Counted from the stretch's first letter, positions 12,408 through 22,012 are shown. The stretch: 64,000 bases of DNA from Mycolicibacterium goodii (GCF_001187505.1 NZ_CP012150.1:5242048-5306047), one strand, 5' to 3'. The notes: generated by a model not told the origin, from the sequence alone. Numbers and translations: made by a program.

Positions 12408-15032
12408 TTACTCGAATCTGCGGTGCTGCCGCTTGACGAGGTCGATGAGCTCGGCGCGCGAGCCGGCCCCGGTCTTCGACATCGCGCGGTAGACGTGCCC
12501 CTCCACGGTGCGCACCGACAGCCGCAGGCGTTGTGCCACCGCACGACTGGACACCCCCGCTGCCAGAAGGGCGACGATCTCGCGCTCGCGGTCGGTCAGC
12601 GGTAGGTGCTCGGCACATGCCAGCACGGTCGGTGTCGCGGCGCCGCCGCACCGTTCGGCGAGCGCCTCGGCGCGGTGTGCCAGACCGAGCGCCGAGCCGC
12701 GCCGGTTCTTCCTGCGGTGCACCATCGAGGCGTGGGCGGCGGCGTCGGCGGCGGCCACCAGGTCCCCGATCCGCTCGAGTTCGGTCGACACCTCGCCGAG
12801 CGCGTCGGCGTCCTCGCGGCGCAGCGCGTTGGCGAAGGCCGCGGCCGCCGCGGCGCGTGGGCCGTCGACGTGTGCGGACAGTTCCTGGAGCCGTTGCGCG
12901 CCGGAGGCATCGCCGAACTGGGCCGCGGTCTGGCGGCACAGCACCTCGGCCGCCCACTGCCCGTGGTCGGCGGCCACGTCCGCCGCGGCCAGCGCGTGTT
13001 CGGCGGCCTCCGAGACCGCGCCCTGCGCGGCCGCGACCCATGCGTGTACCAGGGCGTGCTCGTAGTGCAGGTATCGCCAGCCGGGATGCCTGCGCTCATC
13101 GATCCCGACCAGCGTCGCCGCATCCGCCGAACCGCGCATGGCCAGCGCGGTCGCCTGCGGTAGCGAGAACCGGTAGGCGAAGCCGTTGGTGTCACCGGCC
13201 GCCCGCATCAGATCCGCAACCGTGCCCAGCTTTTCGCAAGCCACGTCCAGCCTGCCCGCCGCGAGTGCCGCACGGCCCGCCACCGCGGTCCCGAACAGCT
13301 GTGCCGCGCCGGGTAATTCGGCGGCGTAGGCGTACTGCCGCTCGGCCTCGTGCACGGCATGGGCGATCTCACCGGCGAGCATCAGCGCGCCGATGTGGGC
13401 GTCGGCGATCACGAACCGCACGTGCGCCGCGTCGAAGCCGCCCTCGGCGATGCGATAACCGTTCTCGGCCGCGCGCACGGCGTCGTCGAGGCGTCCGGCG
13501 TCGCCCGCCGATGTCGCCGCGGCCCACTCGGTCACCGCGCCGACCACCGCGGGCAGCGCCGCGGTGTCCAGTCGGTCCGCGGCGGTCGCGGCCGTGTCCG
13601 GGACGCCGACGGCGGCGCCGTAGACGACGTCGAACGCGTCGAGACACTGCCGGGTGTGCGCGGGTGTGTCGGCGGCGGCCGCGGCGACGATCGACCGGGC
13701 CCCTTCGGGATCGGCCAACGCCCACAGACGGTTGCACGCGCGCAGGAACGCCAGACGGGCCCGCCCGGCGTCGGTGAGCCCGGACGCGTCGACGGCGGCG
13801 AGCACCGCATCGGACTGCTCGCCGCGACTCAACCAGGACAACGCATGGGCCTGAACGAAATTCGACTCGGGGCCGCCGCCCGCGCGCACCGCGGCCGCCG
13901 CGAGCCGCTCGGCCAGCTCCAGGTCGGCCAGGGCCACCGCCCCCTGGGCGGCCCGGGTCAGTAGGTCGGGGTCGGCGGGCAGGTCCGATTCGAGGGTGAG
14001 CGCGGCGCGGCGCACCACCACACGCATCTCGTCGCGATCGCCGCCGCGGGCGAGTTCGGAGGCCACCAGCCCGCGCAACCGGCGCAACCGGGTCGCCAGG
14101 GCGCGATTACGACGGATCTCGGCGTACAGCGGGTGCGCGGCCCGCACCTCGACGCCGGTGTCGAGCGCGTCCAGGGTGATCAGGCCGCGCCGTTCGGCCT
14201 CGTCCACCGCGGCGGGTTCGGTGATGGTGGTCAGTGTCCGCAGCGGCATCGGCTCGGCGACGGCCAGGATGTCGACGACCTCGCCGACGGCCGTCGGCAG
14301 CGCGCCGATTCGGTCTTCGATCAACTCGACCAGACCGGGCGGCAGCACCGGATCCCCGGTCCAGCGCCAGTAGCCGTGCCTGCGGGTGAGCCGCCCGTGC
14401 GTCACCTCCTGTTCGACGATGTTGCGCAGGTACAGGATGTTGCCGCGGGTCAGGCGCCACAGCCGCTCGGCGGCACCCGGATCGACCGGGCCGCCCAGCG
14501 CGGCGATCAGCAGGTGCGTCGACTCCGCGCGCGAGCACGGTTGCAGGTCGAGCCGTTCGAAACCACCGCTCCTCCACACACCCTGCACCGCGTCGGGTAC
14601 CGCGCTGCCGTCACGCACCGTCAGCAGCAGCTTCGCGGCGCGCCTGGCCACGATCTGCCGCAGCACGAACGCCGAGAGGTCGTCGAGGTGGTGGGCGTCG
14701 TCGACGGCGATGACCGCGGGCCGGTCCGCGGTCGACCCCGACGTCATTGCGTCGATGACCCGCCCGACGAGGGCGCCGGTGTCGGCGTCGGCGGTACCGA
14801 CCCACCGCGCGAACGCTCCCAGCGGCAGGCCACCGGCCACGGATGTCCCGACGACCCAACGGGTTTCATGCCCTGCCGCGGCCATCGCGGCGAGGGCTTC
14901 GCGGGCGATGCGGCTCTTGCCGACCCCGGCGACGCCGTGGATCACGATCCCCGCCAGGTCGGCCGACGTCAGCGCGGCGTCGATCAACCGCGTTTCCTCA
15001 TGCCGCCCGGTCAGCGGCCAGGCGAGTCGCAC
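12408..15032 (-). CDS. Large ATP-binding LuxR-family regulator (LAL/MalT type)
   Basis: This 874-residue protein has an N-terminal STAND/AAA-like ATPase domain (Walker A GVAGVGKSR, Lys39; Walker B IAVDDAHHL near 105). A long alpha-helical TPR-like middle region follows, then a C-terminal LuxR helix-turn-helix (LTDREREIVALLAAGVSSR, then RTVEGHVYRA, about residues 810-865). Such proteins sense a small molecule and activate target promoters. The target is not evident: the asf-like operon begins elsewhere with its own GntR, and the monooxygenase is a possible target. The start is GTG. Confidence 0.9.
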   Translation of the reverse strand: MRLAWPLTGRHEETRLIDAALTSADLAGIVIHGVAGVGKSRIAREALAAMAAAGHETRWVVGTSVAGGLPLGAFARWVGTADADTGALVGRVIDAMTSGSTADRPAVIAVDDAHHLDDLSAFVLRQIVARRAAKLLLTVRDGSAVPDAVQGVWRSGGFERLDLQPCSRAESTHLLIAALGGPVDPGAAERLWRLTRGNILYLRNIVEQEVTHGRLTRRHGYWRWTGDPVLPPGLVELIEDRIGALPTAVGEVVDILAVAEPMPLRTLTTITEPAAVDEAERRGLITLDALDTGVEVRAAHPLYAEIRRNRALATRLRRLRGLVASELARGGDRDEMRVVVRRAALTLESDLPADPDLLTRAAQGAVALADLELAERLAAAAVRAGGGPESNFVQAHALSWLSRGEQSDAVLAAVDASGLTDAGRARLAFLRACNRLWALADPEGARSIVAAAAADTPAHTRQCLDAFDVVYGAAVGVPDTAATAADRLDTAALPAVVGAVTEWAAATSAGDAGRLDDAVRAAENGYRIAEGGFDAAHVRFVIADAHIGALMLAGEIAHAVHEAERQYAYAAELPGAAQLFGTAVAGRAALAAGRLDVACEKLGTVADLMRAAGDTNGFAYRFSLPQATALAMRGSADAATLVGIDERRHPGWRYLHYEHALVHAWVAAAQGAVSEAAEHALAAADVAADHGQWAAEVLCRQTAAQFGDASGAQRLQELSAHVDGPRAAAAAAFANALRREDADALGEVSTELERIGDLVAAADAAAHASMVHRRKNRRGSALGLAHRAEALAERCGGAATPTVLACAEHLPLTDREREIVALLAAGVSSRAVAQRLRLSVRTVEGHVYRAMSKTGAGSRAELIDLVKRQHRRFE

Positions 15033-15092
15033 GGATCGAGACTAAGCCGCCCCGAGGTCGTTAGCAAAGGCAACGAGCGGCTTGAGCCGGTA

Positions 15093-17819
15093 TCACCCCG
15101 CGCGCGTCAACGCCTGGCGGGCGTAGGCACGGACGTCGGCGTCGGAGTCCTCGAGCGCGCCGGTCAGGGCGTCGCGGGCACCGGATTGCGTGTCCGCCCA
15201 CCGGCTGAGGCTCAGCACGGCGGCCTTGCGCACGTCCAGGTGCTGATCGGTGAGCGCGCGCGACAACGCGGGCACAGCAACCGCGGGTTCGGCCCCGGCC
15301 AGTGCCCGTACCGCGCCCTGCCGGATCTGCCACGCCGACTCGGTGAGCGCCTTCTCGACGGCGACCACGTCGTCGGCGTCGCATCCGACCGCGCCGAGGG
15401 CCGTCAGCGCCGCGGCGCGCACCAGCGGGTCCGCATCCTCCAGCAGCGCACGCACGGCGTCCGCGCCGGTGCGCAGCGTCGCCAACCCGCCGAGCGCGGC
15501 GATGCGCACCTCGCGGTTGTCGTCGGCCGTGGCGGCCGCGACCCCGGTCGCGTCGTCGACCGACACCGACGCCCGCACCGCCTCGATCCGCACCCGGTGG
15601 TCGGGGTCGGTGAGCGCCGCACGGTAGGCCGCAGCGTTGCCGACCCGCCGCGCACCGAGCACGTGCACCGTGACGGCGCGGACCACGGGATCGGCCGACG
15701 TCAGCCGCACCGCGAACATCTCGGGCCCGGGCAGCACCTCGACCAGTTCGCGCACCACGTCGGCGGCCTCCAGGCGCACCCCCGCGTCGGCGTCGGCGAG
15801 CGCGGCGACCAGCGCATCCCGGTAGCCGTCGGGCAGGTGTTCACCCAGGGTCGCCACCGCGGTGCGGCGCACCCCCGGGTCGGGATCGGCCAGGAACTCG
15901 TCCAGGTCGGTCAGGGTCGGCTCCTCCATGGCCAGCACGGCCGCGATACGCGGCGACGGCGGCTGCGCCGGTGCCGCGTCGCGGATGCGGGAGTGTTCCA
16001 CCGCGGGTGCCCGGCCCCCGGACAGCTCGGGTTGGCGCACCTCGCGGGCCGGATGCTGCGACGGAAGATGGTCGAGTTCGGGGACCGGCACGAAATACGG
16101 TGCGACGGGACGCTTGACGAACCGCATCCGGCCGTCGCGGTCCTTGTAGAGGTTGAGGTGGTAGCGCCACTGTTCGTCGTCACGCTGCGGCAGATCGGCG
16201 CGTTCATGATAGAGACCCCACCGCGATTCGGTCCGCGTCAGCGACGAGCGTGCCGCCATCTCGGCGCAGTCGCGGATGAACGACACCTCCACCGCACGCA
16301 TCAGTTCGTGCGGCGTCCTGGCGCCGATCTCTTCGATCTCGGCGGCCATCCGCTCGAATGTCTCTACCGCGATCGACAGTTTGGTCGCGGTCTTCGGCGG
16401 GGCCACATAGTCGTTGACGAAGCGGCGCAGCTTGTATTCCACCTGCGGCTGCGGCGGGCCGTCGGGGTGGCGCAGCGGACGGTAGATCAGCTCGTGCGCC
16501 TCGACGATCTGATCCTGCGGAAGTTCCTGCGGGGCAGGCACATCGGCCAGGCTGGACGCGGCGTGCGCACCGGCGAGATCACCGTAGACGAATGCGCCGA
16601 TCATGTAGTTGTGCGGCACACACGCCAGGTCGCCCGCGGCGTAGAGCCCGGGCACCGTGGTGCGGGCGTGCTCGTCGACCCACACGCCGGAGGCGGAATG
16701 GCCTGAGCACAAACCGATCTCGGAGATGTGCATCTCGATGTCGTGGGTCCGGTAGTCGTGCCCGCGGTTGGCGTGGAAGGTGCCGCGGGTGGGCCGCTCG
16801 GTGGTGTGCAGGATGTTCTCCAGCGCCGTGATGGTCTCGTCGGGCAGGTGGCTGACCTTCAGGTAGATCGGCCCGCGCGCCGATTCGATCTCGCGTTTGA
16901 CCTCGGCCATCATCTGGCCGGACCAGTAGTCGGAGTCGACGAACCGCTCCCCCAGCGCGTTGACCTGGTATCCGCCGAACGGGTTGGCCACATAGGCGCA
17001 CGCGGGCCCGTTGTAGTCCTTGATCAACGGGTTGACCTGGAAGCACTCGATTCCGGACAGTTCGGCACCCGCGTGGTAGGCCATGGCGTAGCCGTCCCCG
17101 GCGTTGGTCGGGTTCTCGTAGGTGCCGTACAGGTAGCCGGAGGCGGGCAGCCCGAGGCGCCCGCAGGCGCCGGTCGACAGGATCACGGCCTTGGCCGCGA
17201 CGACGACGAATTCGCCGGTGCGGGTGTTGAACGCCGCAGCGCCGACGGCCCGCCCGTCGTCGGTGAGCACGCGCACCGGCATCAGGCGGTTCTCGATGCG
17301 GATCTTCTCGCGCATCGAGCGTTGCCGCAGCACCCGGTAGAGCGCCTTCTTGACGTCCTTGCCCTCGGGCATCGGCAGCACATACGACCCGGACCGGTGT
17401 ACCCGGCGCACCGCGTACTCGCCGTGCTCGTCCTTCTCGAACTTCACGCCGTAGCGTTCCAGCCGCTGCACCATGGCGAAACCGCGGGTCGCGGTCTGGT
17501 ACACGGTGCGCTGGTTGACGATCCCGTCGTTGGCGCGGGTGATCTCGGCGACGTAGTCCTCGGGTTCGGCCTTGCCGGGGATGACGGCGTTGTTGACGCC
17601 GTCCATGCCCATCGCGAGTGCACCGGAATGCCGCACGTGGGCCTTCTCCAGCAGCAGCACCCGGGCGCCGTTCTCGGCCGCGGTCAACGCGGCCATGGTG
17701 CCCGCGGTGCCGCCACCGATCACCAGGACGTCGCAGTCGATGCGGGCGGCGTCGGTGACCCGGGGTGCGGTGAGCGCCGAGTTCGACGGCCCGGCCGGTG
17801 ATGCTGTCGTTACGGTCAT
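15093..17819 (-). CDS. AprA/AsfA-like FAD oxidoreductase with C-terminal HEAT repeats
   Basis: This 908-residue protein has an N-terminal fumarate reductase/APS reductase alpha-type flavoprotein domain. It shows FAD motif VLVIGGGTAGTMAAL (31-45), EKAHVRHSGALAMGMDGVN (58-76) and GLYAAGDLA. From about residue 635 it changes to about eight HEAT-like repeats (each near DPxVRxxAVxALG). The flavin part resembles AsfA of arylsulfonate desulfonation and AprA of sulfur metabolism. I chose ATG 17819, which overlaps the ABC ATPase stop (ATGA). It is last in the operon after the ferredoxin and ABC transporter genes, so it probably takes electrons from that ferredoxin to reduce an imported sulfur compound. 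Substrate and role of the HEAT tail are inference. Confidence 0.75.
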   Translation of the reverse strand: MTVTTASPAGPSNSALTAPRVTDAARIDCDVLVIGGGTAGTMAALTAAENGARVLLLEKAHVRHSGALAMGMDGVNNAVIPGKAEPEDYVAEITRANDGIVNQRTVYQTATRGFAMVQRLERYGVKFEKDEHGEYAVRRVHRSGSYVLPMPEGKDVKKALYRVLRQRSMREKIRIENRLMPVRVLTDDGRAVGAAAFNTRTGEFVVVAAKAVILSTGACGRLGLPASGYLYGTYENPTNAGDGYAMAYHAGAELSGIECFQVNPLIKDYNGPACAYVANPFGGYQVNALGERFVDSDYWSGQMMAEVKREIESARGPIYLKVSHLPDETITALENILHTTERPTRGTFHANRGHDYRTHDIEMHISEIGLCSGHSASGVWVDEHARTTVPGLYAAGDLACVPHNYMIGAFVYGDLAGAHAASSLADVPAPQELPQDQIVEAHELIYRPLRHPDGPPQPQVEYKLRRFVNDYVAPPKTATKLSIAVETFERMAAEIEEIGARTPHELMRAVEVSFIRDCAEMAARSSLTRTESRWGLYHERADLPQRDDEQWRYHLNLYKDRDGRMRFVKRPVAPYFVPVPELDHLPSQHPAREVRQPELSGGRAPAVEHSRIRDAAPAQPPSPRIAAVLAMEEPTLTDLDEFLADPDPGVRRTAVATLGEHLPDGYRDALVAALADADAGVRLEAADVVRELVEVLPGPEMFAVRLTSADPVVRAVTVHVLGARRVGNAAAYRAALTDPDHRVRIEAVRASVSVDDATGVAAATADDNREVRIAALGGLATLRTGADAVRALLEDADPLVRAAALTALGAVGCDADDVVAVEKALTESAWQIRQGAVRALAGAEPAVAVPALSRALTDQHLDVRKAAVLSLSRWADTQSGARDALTGALEDSDADVRAYARQALTRAG

Positions 17820-18580
17820 GATTGCTCCAGTGCGGCAATGACGTCGGCGCGCAGCGACGAACGGTCGGGGTGCTCGGAACGCGGCTGCGGCACGTCCACG
17901 AGTGCCCGCAGCGGTTGGCCGGCCCGGCCGAGCACCGCGATGCGGTCCCCGAGTGTCAGCGCCTCGTCGACGTCGTGGGTGACGAACACGATCGTGGTGG
18001 GGTGTGCCCGCCATGTGTCGATCAGCAGTCGCTGCATCGCGGCCCTGGTGCGGGTGTCCAGCGCGGCGAAGGGTTCGTCCATCATCACCGCACGCGGCGC
18101 GCCGGCCAGGCCGCGGGCCAACTGGACGCGTTGCCGCATGCCGCCGGACAGGCTCTTGGGCAGGAAATCGGCGAAACCGGTCAGCCCGACCTCGCTGATC
18201 CAGCGCTCGGCCCTGGCCCGGCGCCCGGCCTTGGGTTCACCCCGAAGTTGCAGCGCCAGTTCGATATTGGACCGTACGGTGCGCCACGGCAGCAGCGCAC
18301 TGTCCTGGAACACCATGCCGCGGTCTCGTGAGGTGGTGGTCACCGGGAGCCCGTCGGCCAGCACGCGGCCCGCATCGGGTCGGAGCAGTCCGGTCAGGGC
18401 GCGCAGGATCGTGGACTTGCCGCATCCGGACGGGCCGGTGAGCACGAGGATCTCGCCGGGCCGCACGGTGAGGCTCAGATTGTCGATCACCGGTGTCCCC
18501 GTGTAGGACAACCGGACACCGTCGAGTTCAAGACGCATGCCTGTGGCCGTTGCGGTACCGGTCGTTTCGGTGACGCTCAT
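17816..18580 (-). CDS. ABC transporter ATP-binding protein (SsuB/TauB type)
   Basis: This 254-residue ATPase has Walker A GPSGCGKST, signature LSGGMRQRVQLAR, Walker B AVMMDEP and the switch His in VTHDVDEAL. It resembles ATPases of sulfonate, taurine and nitrate importers. Four-base overlaps link it to the permease upstream and the flavoprotein downstream. Confidence 0.9.
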   Translation of the reverse strand: MSVTETTGTATATGMRLELDGVRLSYTGTPVIDNLSLTVRPGEILVLTGPSGCGKSTILRALTGLLRPDAGRVLADGLPVTTTSRDRGMVFQDSALLPWRTVRSNIELALQLRGEPKAGRRARAERWISEVGLTGFADFLPKSLSGGMRQRVQLARGLAGAPRAVMMDEPFAALDTRTRAAMQRLLIDTWRAHPTTIVFVTHDVDEALTLGDRIAVLGRAGQPLRALVDVPQPRSEHPDRSSLRADVIAALEQS

Positions 18581-19449
18581 CGTGCGTTCTCCTCACCGCG
18601 CGGCAGCCAGCGCGTGACACGGCGGCCGATCAGTTCCACCGCGGCCGCGGTGGTGAACCCGAGCGCACCGATCGTGATGATGCCGACGAACACGTCGGGG
18701 TAGTTCAGCACGGTGTAGGCCTGCCAGGTGCGGTAGCCGACGCCGAGACGCCCCGAGATCATCTCGGCCGAGATCACGCAGATCCATGCCACGCCCATCC
18801 CGACCGACAGTCCGCCGAACAGCCCGGGCAGGATGCCCGGCAACACCACCTGCCGCAGGACGTCGAGGCGTCCACCGCCGAGGGTGCGCACCGAGTCCTC
18901 CCAGATCGTCGGCAGCGCCCGGACCGCGTGGCGCACGCTCACCATGATCGGGAAGTACGCCGCGAGGAACGTGATGAACACGATGCCGGCCTCGTCGGTC
19001 GGGAACAGCAGGATCGCGACGGGCACCATGGCGATCGCCGGGATGGGTCGGGCCAACTCGGTGAGCGGGCCGAAGATGTCGGCGAACAGCGCCGAGCGGC
19101 CCAGCAGGATGCCGGTGACCACACCGAGCACCGCGGCCAGGCCGAACCCGGTGAGGATCCGGATCAGCGACTGCGCGAGGTCGAGCCAGTACTCGGGCGT
19201 GCCCAGCCGGTTGCCCAGTGCCACGGCCACCTCGGTGACCGTCGGCAGCGTGTCGAACCGCAGACCCAGCCGGAAGTCGTTGGCGGTCAACAGCTGCCAC
19301 AGCGCGATCGCGGCGAGCACCGAGGCGGCGCGCACCAGTCGGCGTGGCCACGGCGAGCCGGTGCGCCGGGTCACGGTCGTCGGCTGCGGTGCCGCAGCGG
19401 GGACGGCGGGGATGTCGGCGCGGTCGGCAGCGAGGTCGGCGGTGGTCAC
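18577..19449 (-). CDS. ABC transporter permease (SsuC/TauC type)
   Basis: This 290-residue membrane protein has about six helices and the cytoplasmic EAA loop (RTLGGGRLDVLRQVVLPGILPGL) of BPD-type permeases for sulfonate, nitrate and taurine. I chose GTG 19449 because its GTGA overlap with the binding-protein stop fits the operon pattern. The frame is open further upstream without homology. Confidence 0.88.
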   Translation of the reverse strand: MTTADLAADRADIPAVPAAAPQPTTVTRRTGSPWPRRLVRAASVLAAIALWQLLTANDFRLGLRFDTLPTVTEVAVALGNRLGTPEYWLDLAQSLIRILTGFGLAAVLGVVTGILLGRSALFADIFGPLTELARPIPAIAMVPVAILLFPTDEAGIVFITFLAAYFPIMVSVRHAVRALPTIWEDSVRTLGGGRLDVLRQVVLPGILPGLFGGLSVGMGVAWICVISAEMISGRLGVGYRTWQAYTVLNYPDVFVGIITIGALGFTTAAAVELIGRRVTRWLPRGEENAR

Positions 19450-20876
19450 AGCACACCTGCCAGTGCGCTGCGGTAGTCGACGATGGTGCTGCCCGGATGC
19501 GCCGCGACGTAGCGCTGGGCGCCCGCTGGGGTGCCGAACGGCAGGTGGTCGGTCCCGGCCGCCCCGGGTTGGCGCACCCATACGGCCTTGTCGGCGAACC
19601 ACCGGGTGCCCAGTTCGGTGTCGGGCACGTAGGCGGTGCGGACCTTCTCGCCGCGGGCCTGCGCGTCCCGGATCGCCTTGAGCAGGCAGTTCGGCGAGGA
19701 GGCCGCGATGGTGGTGTCGGACCCGTCGAGCCACAGTTCACTGGCGGTCGCCGGATCGTCGACCGCGGTGTCGCAGATCTGGTCGTGTCCGCCGAGCGCC
19801 GACGGGTTCACCGTCGACTTCAGCGCGGTGTCGTAGTCCTGTCCGCGTTCGGCGTATGCCTCGCGCAGCGGGCCGTCCTGGACGAAGCCGTCGATGTCGA
19901 GGTCGGCGAAGGTGTCGATCGATTTGAGGTAGGGCACGTCACCTTTGAGCGCCTCGATGAGCGAGGGCTTGAGGGTCGGGTCGAACGAGGTGCCACCCGG
20001 GCCGTTGTAGAGGTACACCACTTCCTGGGGCAGACCGCTGCCCTCGGCGACGATGCGGGCGGCCTCCAGCGGTTCGGTGTTGAGGAACTCGGTCGCGTCG
20101 AGCTGGGCCTGCAGGAACGCCTTGAGCACCTCGGGGTGCTCGGCGGCGTACGCGCGACGCACCACCACGCCGTGCAGCGTCGGGTAGTCGAGCTCGGCGC
20201 CGTCGTACAGCAGTTTGGCCTTGTTCTGGTGCACCAGCAGTCCCGGCCATGCCACGAATTGGGAGAAGGCCTGCACCTGACCGGATTCCAGTGCGGACGC
20301 GCCGACCTGGGGTTGCTGATTGAGCACCTCCACCCCGGTTCTAGGGTCGATGCCTGCCCTGCTGAGTGCCTGCACGAGCATGCCGTGCCCGGCCGAGCCG
20401 ACGCTCGCCGAGATCTTCTTGCCCGCCAGGTCCGACAGTTGTTGTGCCGGTGAATCGGGCGGCACCACAACCATGTTCAGCGCGCCCTTGGGGTTGTACC
20501 CGGTCACCGACACCATCTCGGTGCTGGCGCGTTCGTTGGCCTGGGTCTTGGATCCGTTGATCAGCATCGGGTAGTCCCCCATCGACCCGATGTCGATCTT
20601 CTCGGCCACCATCTGCGCCGTGATCGGGGCTCCGGTGTCGTAGTCCTGCCACGTCACGTTGTACTCGGTTCCGGTGTCTGCGGTGATATCGGAGAGCCGC
20701 TGCTCCAGGAAACCCTTGGCGCGCAGCAGCGTTCCCGCGGTGACGGTGTTGATGGTCTTGGACTGGTATCCGATGACCACGTCCACGGTGTCGGCGGATC
20801 TGGTCGCCGAGTCCAGTGAGCAGCCCGCTGTGGCGAGCACCAGGCCGGCGGTGAGGGTGATCAGGGCCGTTTTCAC
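19446..20876 (-). CDS. Substrate-binding lipoprotein with a C-terminal NosL-like domain
   Basis: This 476-residue lipoprotein starts at GTG 20876, 5 bases after an AGAGG site. A signal peptide ends with LATAGC, whose Cys is the lipid anchor. Residues of about 30-340 match SsuA/TauA/NMT1-type binding proteins (VVIGYQSKTINTVTAG, KISASVGSAGHGM). The last 110 residues are extra for this family and look like NosL, a copper-linked accessory domain: Cys near 366 and 395, then WFADKAVWVRQPG and FGTPAGAQRYVAAHPG. Its place before the permease and ATPase genes makes it the importer's receptor. The ligand is unknown, probably a sulfonate. Confidence 0.78.
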   Translation of the reverse strand: MKTALITLTAGLVLATAGCSLDSATRSADTVDVVIGYQSKTINTVTAGTLLRAKGFLEQRLSDITADTGTEYNVTWQDYDTGAPITAQMVAEKIDIGSMGDYPMLINGSKTQANERASTEMVSVTGYNPKGALNMVVVPPDSPAQQLSDLAGKKISASVGSAGHGMLVQALSRAGIDPRTGVEVLNQQPQVGASALESGQVQAFSQFVAWPGLLVHQNKAKLLYDGAELDYPTLHGVVVRRAYAAEHPEVLKAFLQAQLDATEFLNTEPLEAARIVAEGSGLPQEVVYLYNGPGGTSFDPTLKPSLIEALKGDVPYLKSIDTFADLDIDGFVQDGPLREAYAERGQDYDTALKSTVNPSALGGHDQICDTAVDDPATASELWLDGSDTTIAASSPNCLLKAIRDAQARGEKVRTAYVPDTELGTRWFADKAVWVRQPGAAGTDHLPFGTPAGAQRYVAAHPGSTIVDYRSALAGVL

Positions 20877-20884
20877 GTTCACCT

Positions 20885-21112
20885 CTAACGGATCAGATAG
20901 GGCATGTTGACGGTCACCGCGCCGGTGGGACACCGCGCCGCGCAGGGCCCGCAGTACCAGCATTCGTCGACGTGCATGTAGGCCTTGCCGTTGTGCGGAT
21001 TGATCGCCAGCGAGTCGAGCGGGCACACGTCGACGCACAGCGTGCACCCGTCGATGCACAGCGATTCGTCGATCGTCACCGGGACGTCGGCGCGCTGGTT
21101 GACAAGTGTCAT
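20885..21112 (-). CDS. 2x[4Fe-4S] ferredoxin (AsfB/AprB-like)
   Basis: This 75-residue ferredoxin has two cluster motifs, CIDGCTLCVDVCP (about residues 19-31) and CWYCGPCAARCP (about 51-62). The GntR stop overlaps its ATG (ATGA). As the only electron carrier in the operon it is the likely partner of the flavoprotein, as AsfB is for AsfA or AprB for AprA. Confidence 0.9.
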   Translation of the reverse strand: MTLVNQRADVPVTIDESLCIDGCTLCVDVCPLDSLAINPHNGKAYMHVDECWYCGPCAARCPTGAVTVNMPYLIR

Positions 21113-21867
21113 GTGTCTCTCCTGAACAGGTTGCCGCGCATGGTGATTCGGTCGCCACGCATCCGGATGTATTCGAGGTCGACGGGTCTGCCGTCATCGA
21201 GGCTGGTGAGGCGTTCGGCCATCAGCAGGGCCGAGCCGTTGGGGACCTGAAGGGTGGCCGCCGAGTGCGGGTCGGCGGAGACCGCCTCAAGGGCCAGCGT
21301 CGCGCCACCCAGGCGCTGCCCGCTGACCCGTTCGATCAGCGCGAAGATGTCGTTGGTCTCCAGGTCGTAGCCGATGACCTGCGCACCGATGTCGGGCACC
21401 AGGTAGGTCAGGTCGAGCGACAACGGGAGGTCGCCGAGGTAGCGCAACCGCTCCACGAAGACCACCTCGGCCCCCGGGTCGAGGCCGAGTTTGCGCGCGA
21501 CCGCGGGCGGCGCAGCGGGCCGCAGGGCGGCGCGCACCTCGTTGCGGACCTCGCCGTAGTCCTTGAAGGTCTCCTTCAGGCCGACCAGCGCGTCGAGGCC
21601 GTGGTCGAACTTGCGGACGGCCACATGCGTGCCGACCTTGGTGCCGCGCTCGATGAGTCCCTCGTGCTTGAGGACGGCCAGCGCTTCACGCACGGTGTTG
21701 CGGGAGACGAAGAACTCGGCGGCCAGGTCGGTCTCGGAGGGCAGGCTGTGTTCATAGGCGCCCTCGTAGATCTGGTGGCGCAGGACGTCGGCCACCTGGC
21801 GGGCCTGGTCGGCGCGGGGACGGCGGATCGGTGAGACGGCAGGGGTATCGGGCTGCGACACGCCCAT
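21109..21867 (-). CDS. GntR/HutC-family regulator with UTRA ligand domain
   Basis: The 252-residue protein has an N-terminal winged helix (LPSETDLAAEFFVSRNTVREAL, residues of about 43-64) and a C-terminal UTRA domain ending in DLEYIRMRGDR. It is the first gene of the ferredoxin-ABC-flavoprotein operon and probably controls it in response to the imported compound. ATG 21867 was chosen, and a GTG one codon earlier is equally possible. Confidence 0.88.
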   Translation of the reverse strand: MGVSQPDTPAVSPIRRPRADQARQVADVLRHQIYEGAYEHSLPSETDLAAEFFVSRNTVREALAVLKHEGLIERGTKVGTHVAVRKFDHGLDALVGLKETFKDYGEVRNEVRAALRPAAPPAVARKLGLDPGAEVVFVERLRYLGDLPLSLDLTYLVPDIGAQVIGYDLETNDIFALIERVSGQRLGGATLALEAVSADPHSAATLQVPNGSALLMAERLTSLDDGRPVDLEYIRMRGDRITMRGNLFRRDT

Positions 21868-22012
21868 CACGGTAAATGCGGTTTTCGCACCGCCCGGCGC
21901 GGCGAGGCCGGCTCATCGGCAGGCCGGACGATTGCGCCGCCGGGATGGCGCTCTCACCAGGTGGAACCGTGCGCAGCCGCGGGCATTGCGCCACCTGGTC
22001 GGCGGCGCGAAA

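Noticed and set aside
14133..16706. 857-codon open frame on the plus strand
   Set aside because: It is antisense to the LuxR regulator and the flavoprotein gene, has low-complexity His/Arg/Gly-rich composition and no family motifs. Such shadows are expected at this GC content.
15093..17819. True dissimilatory APS reductase (aprA)
   Set aside because: There are no sat, aprM, qmo or dsr genes nearby, the context is an organosulfur-type importer, and the protein has an added HEAT tail. AsfA-like is a better fit.
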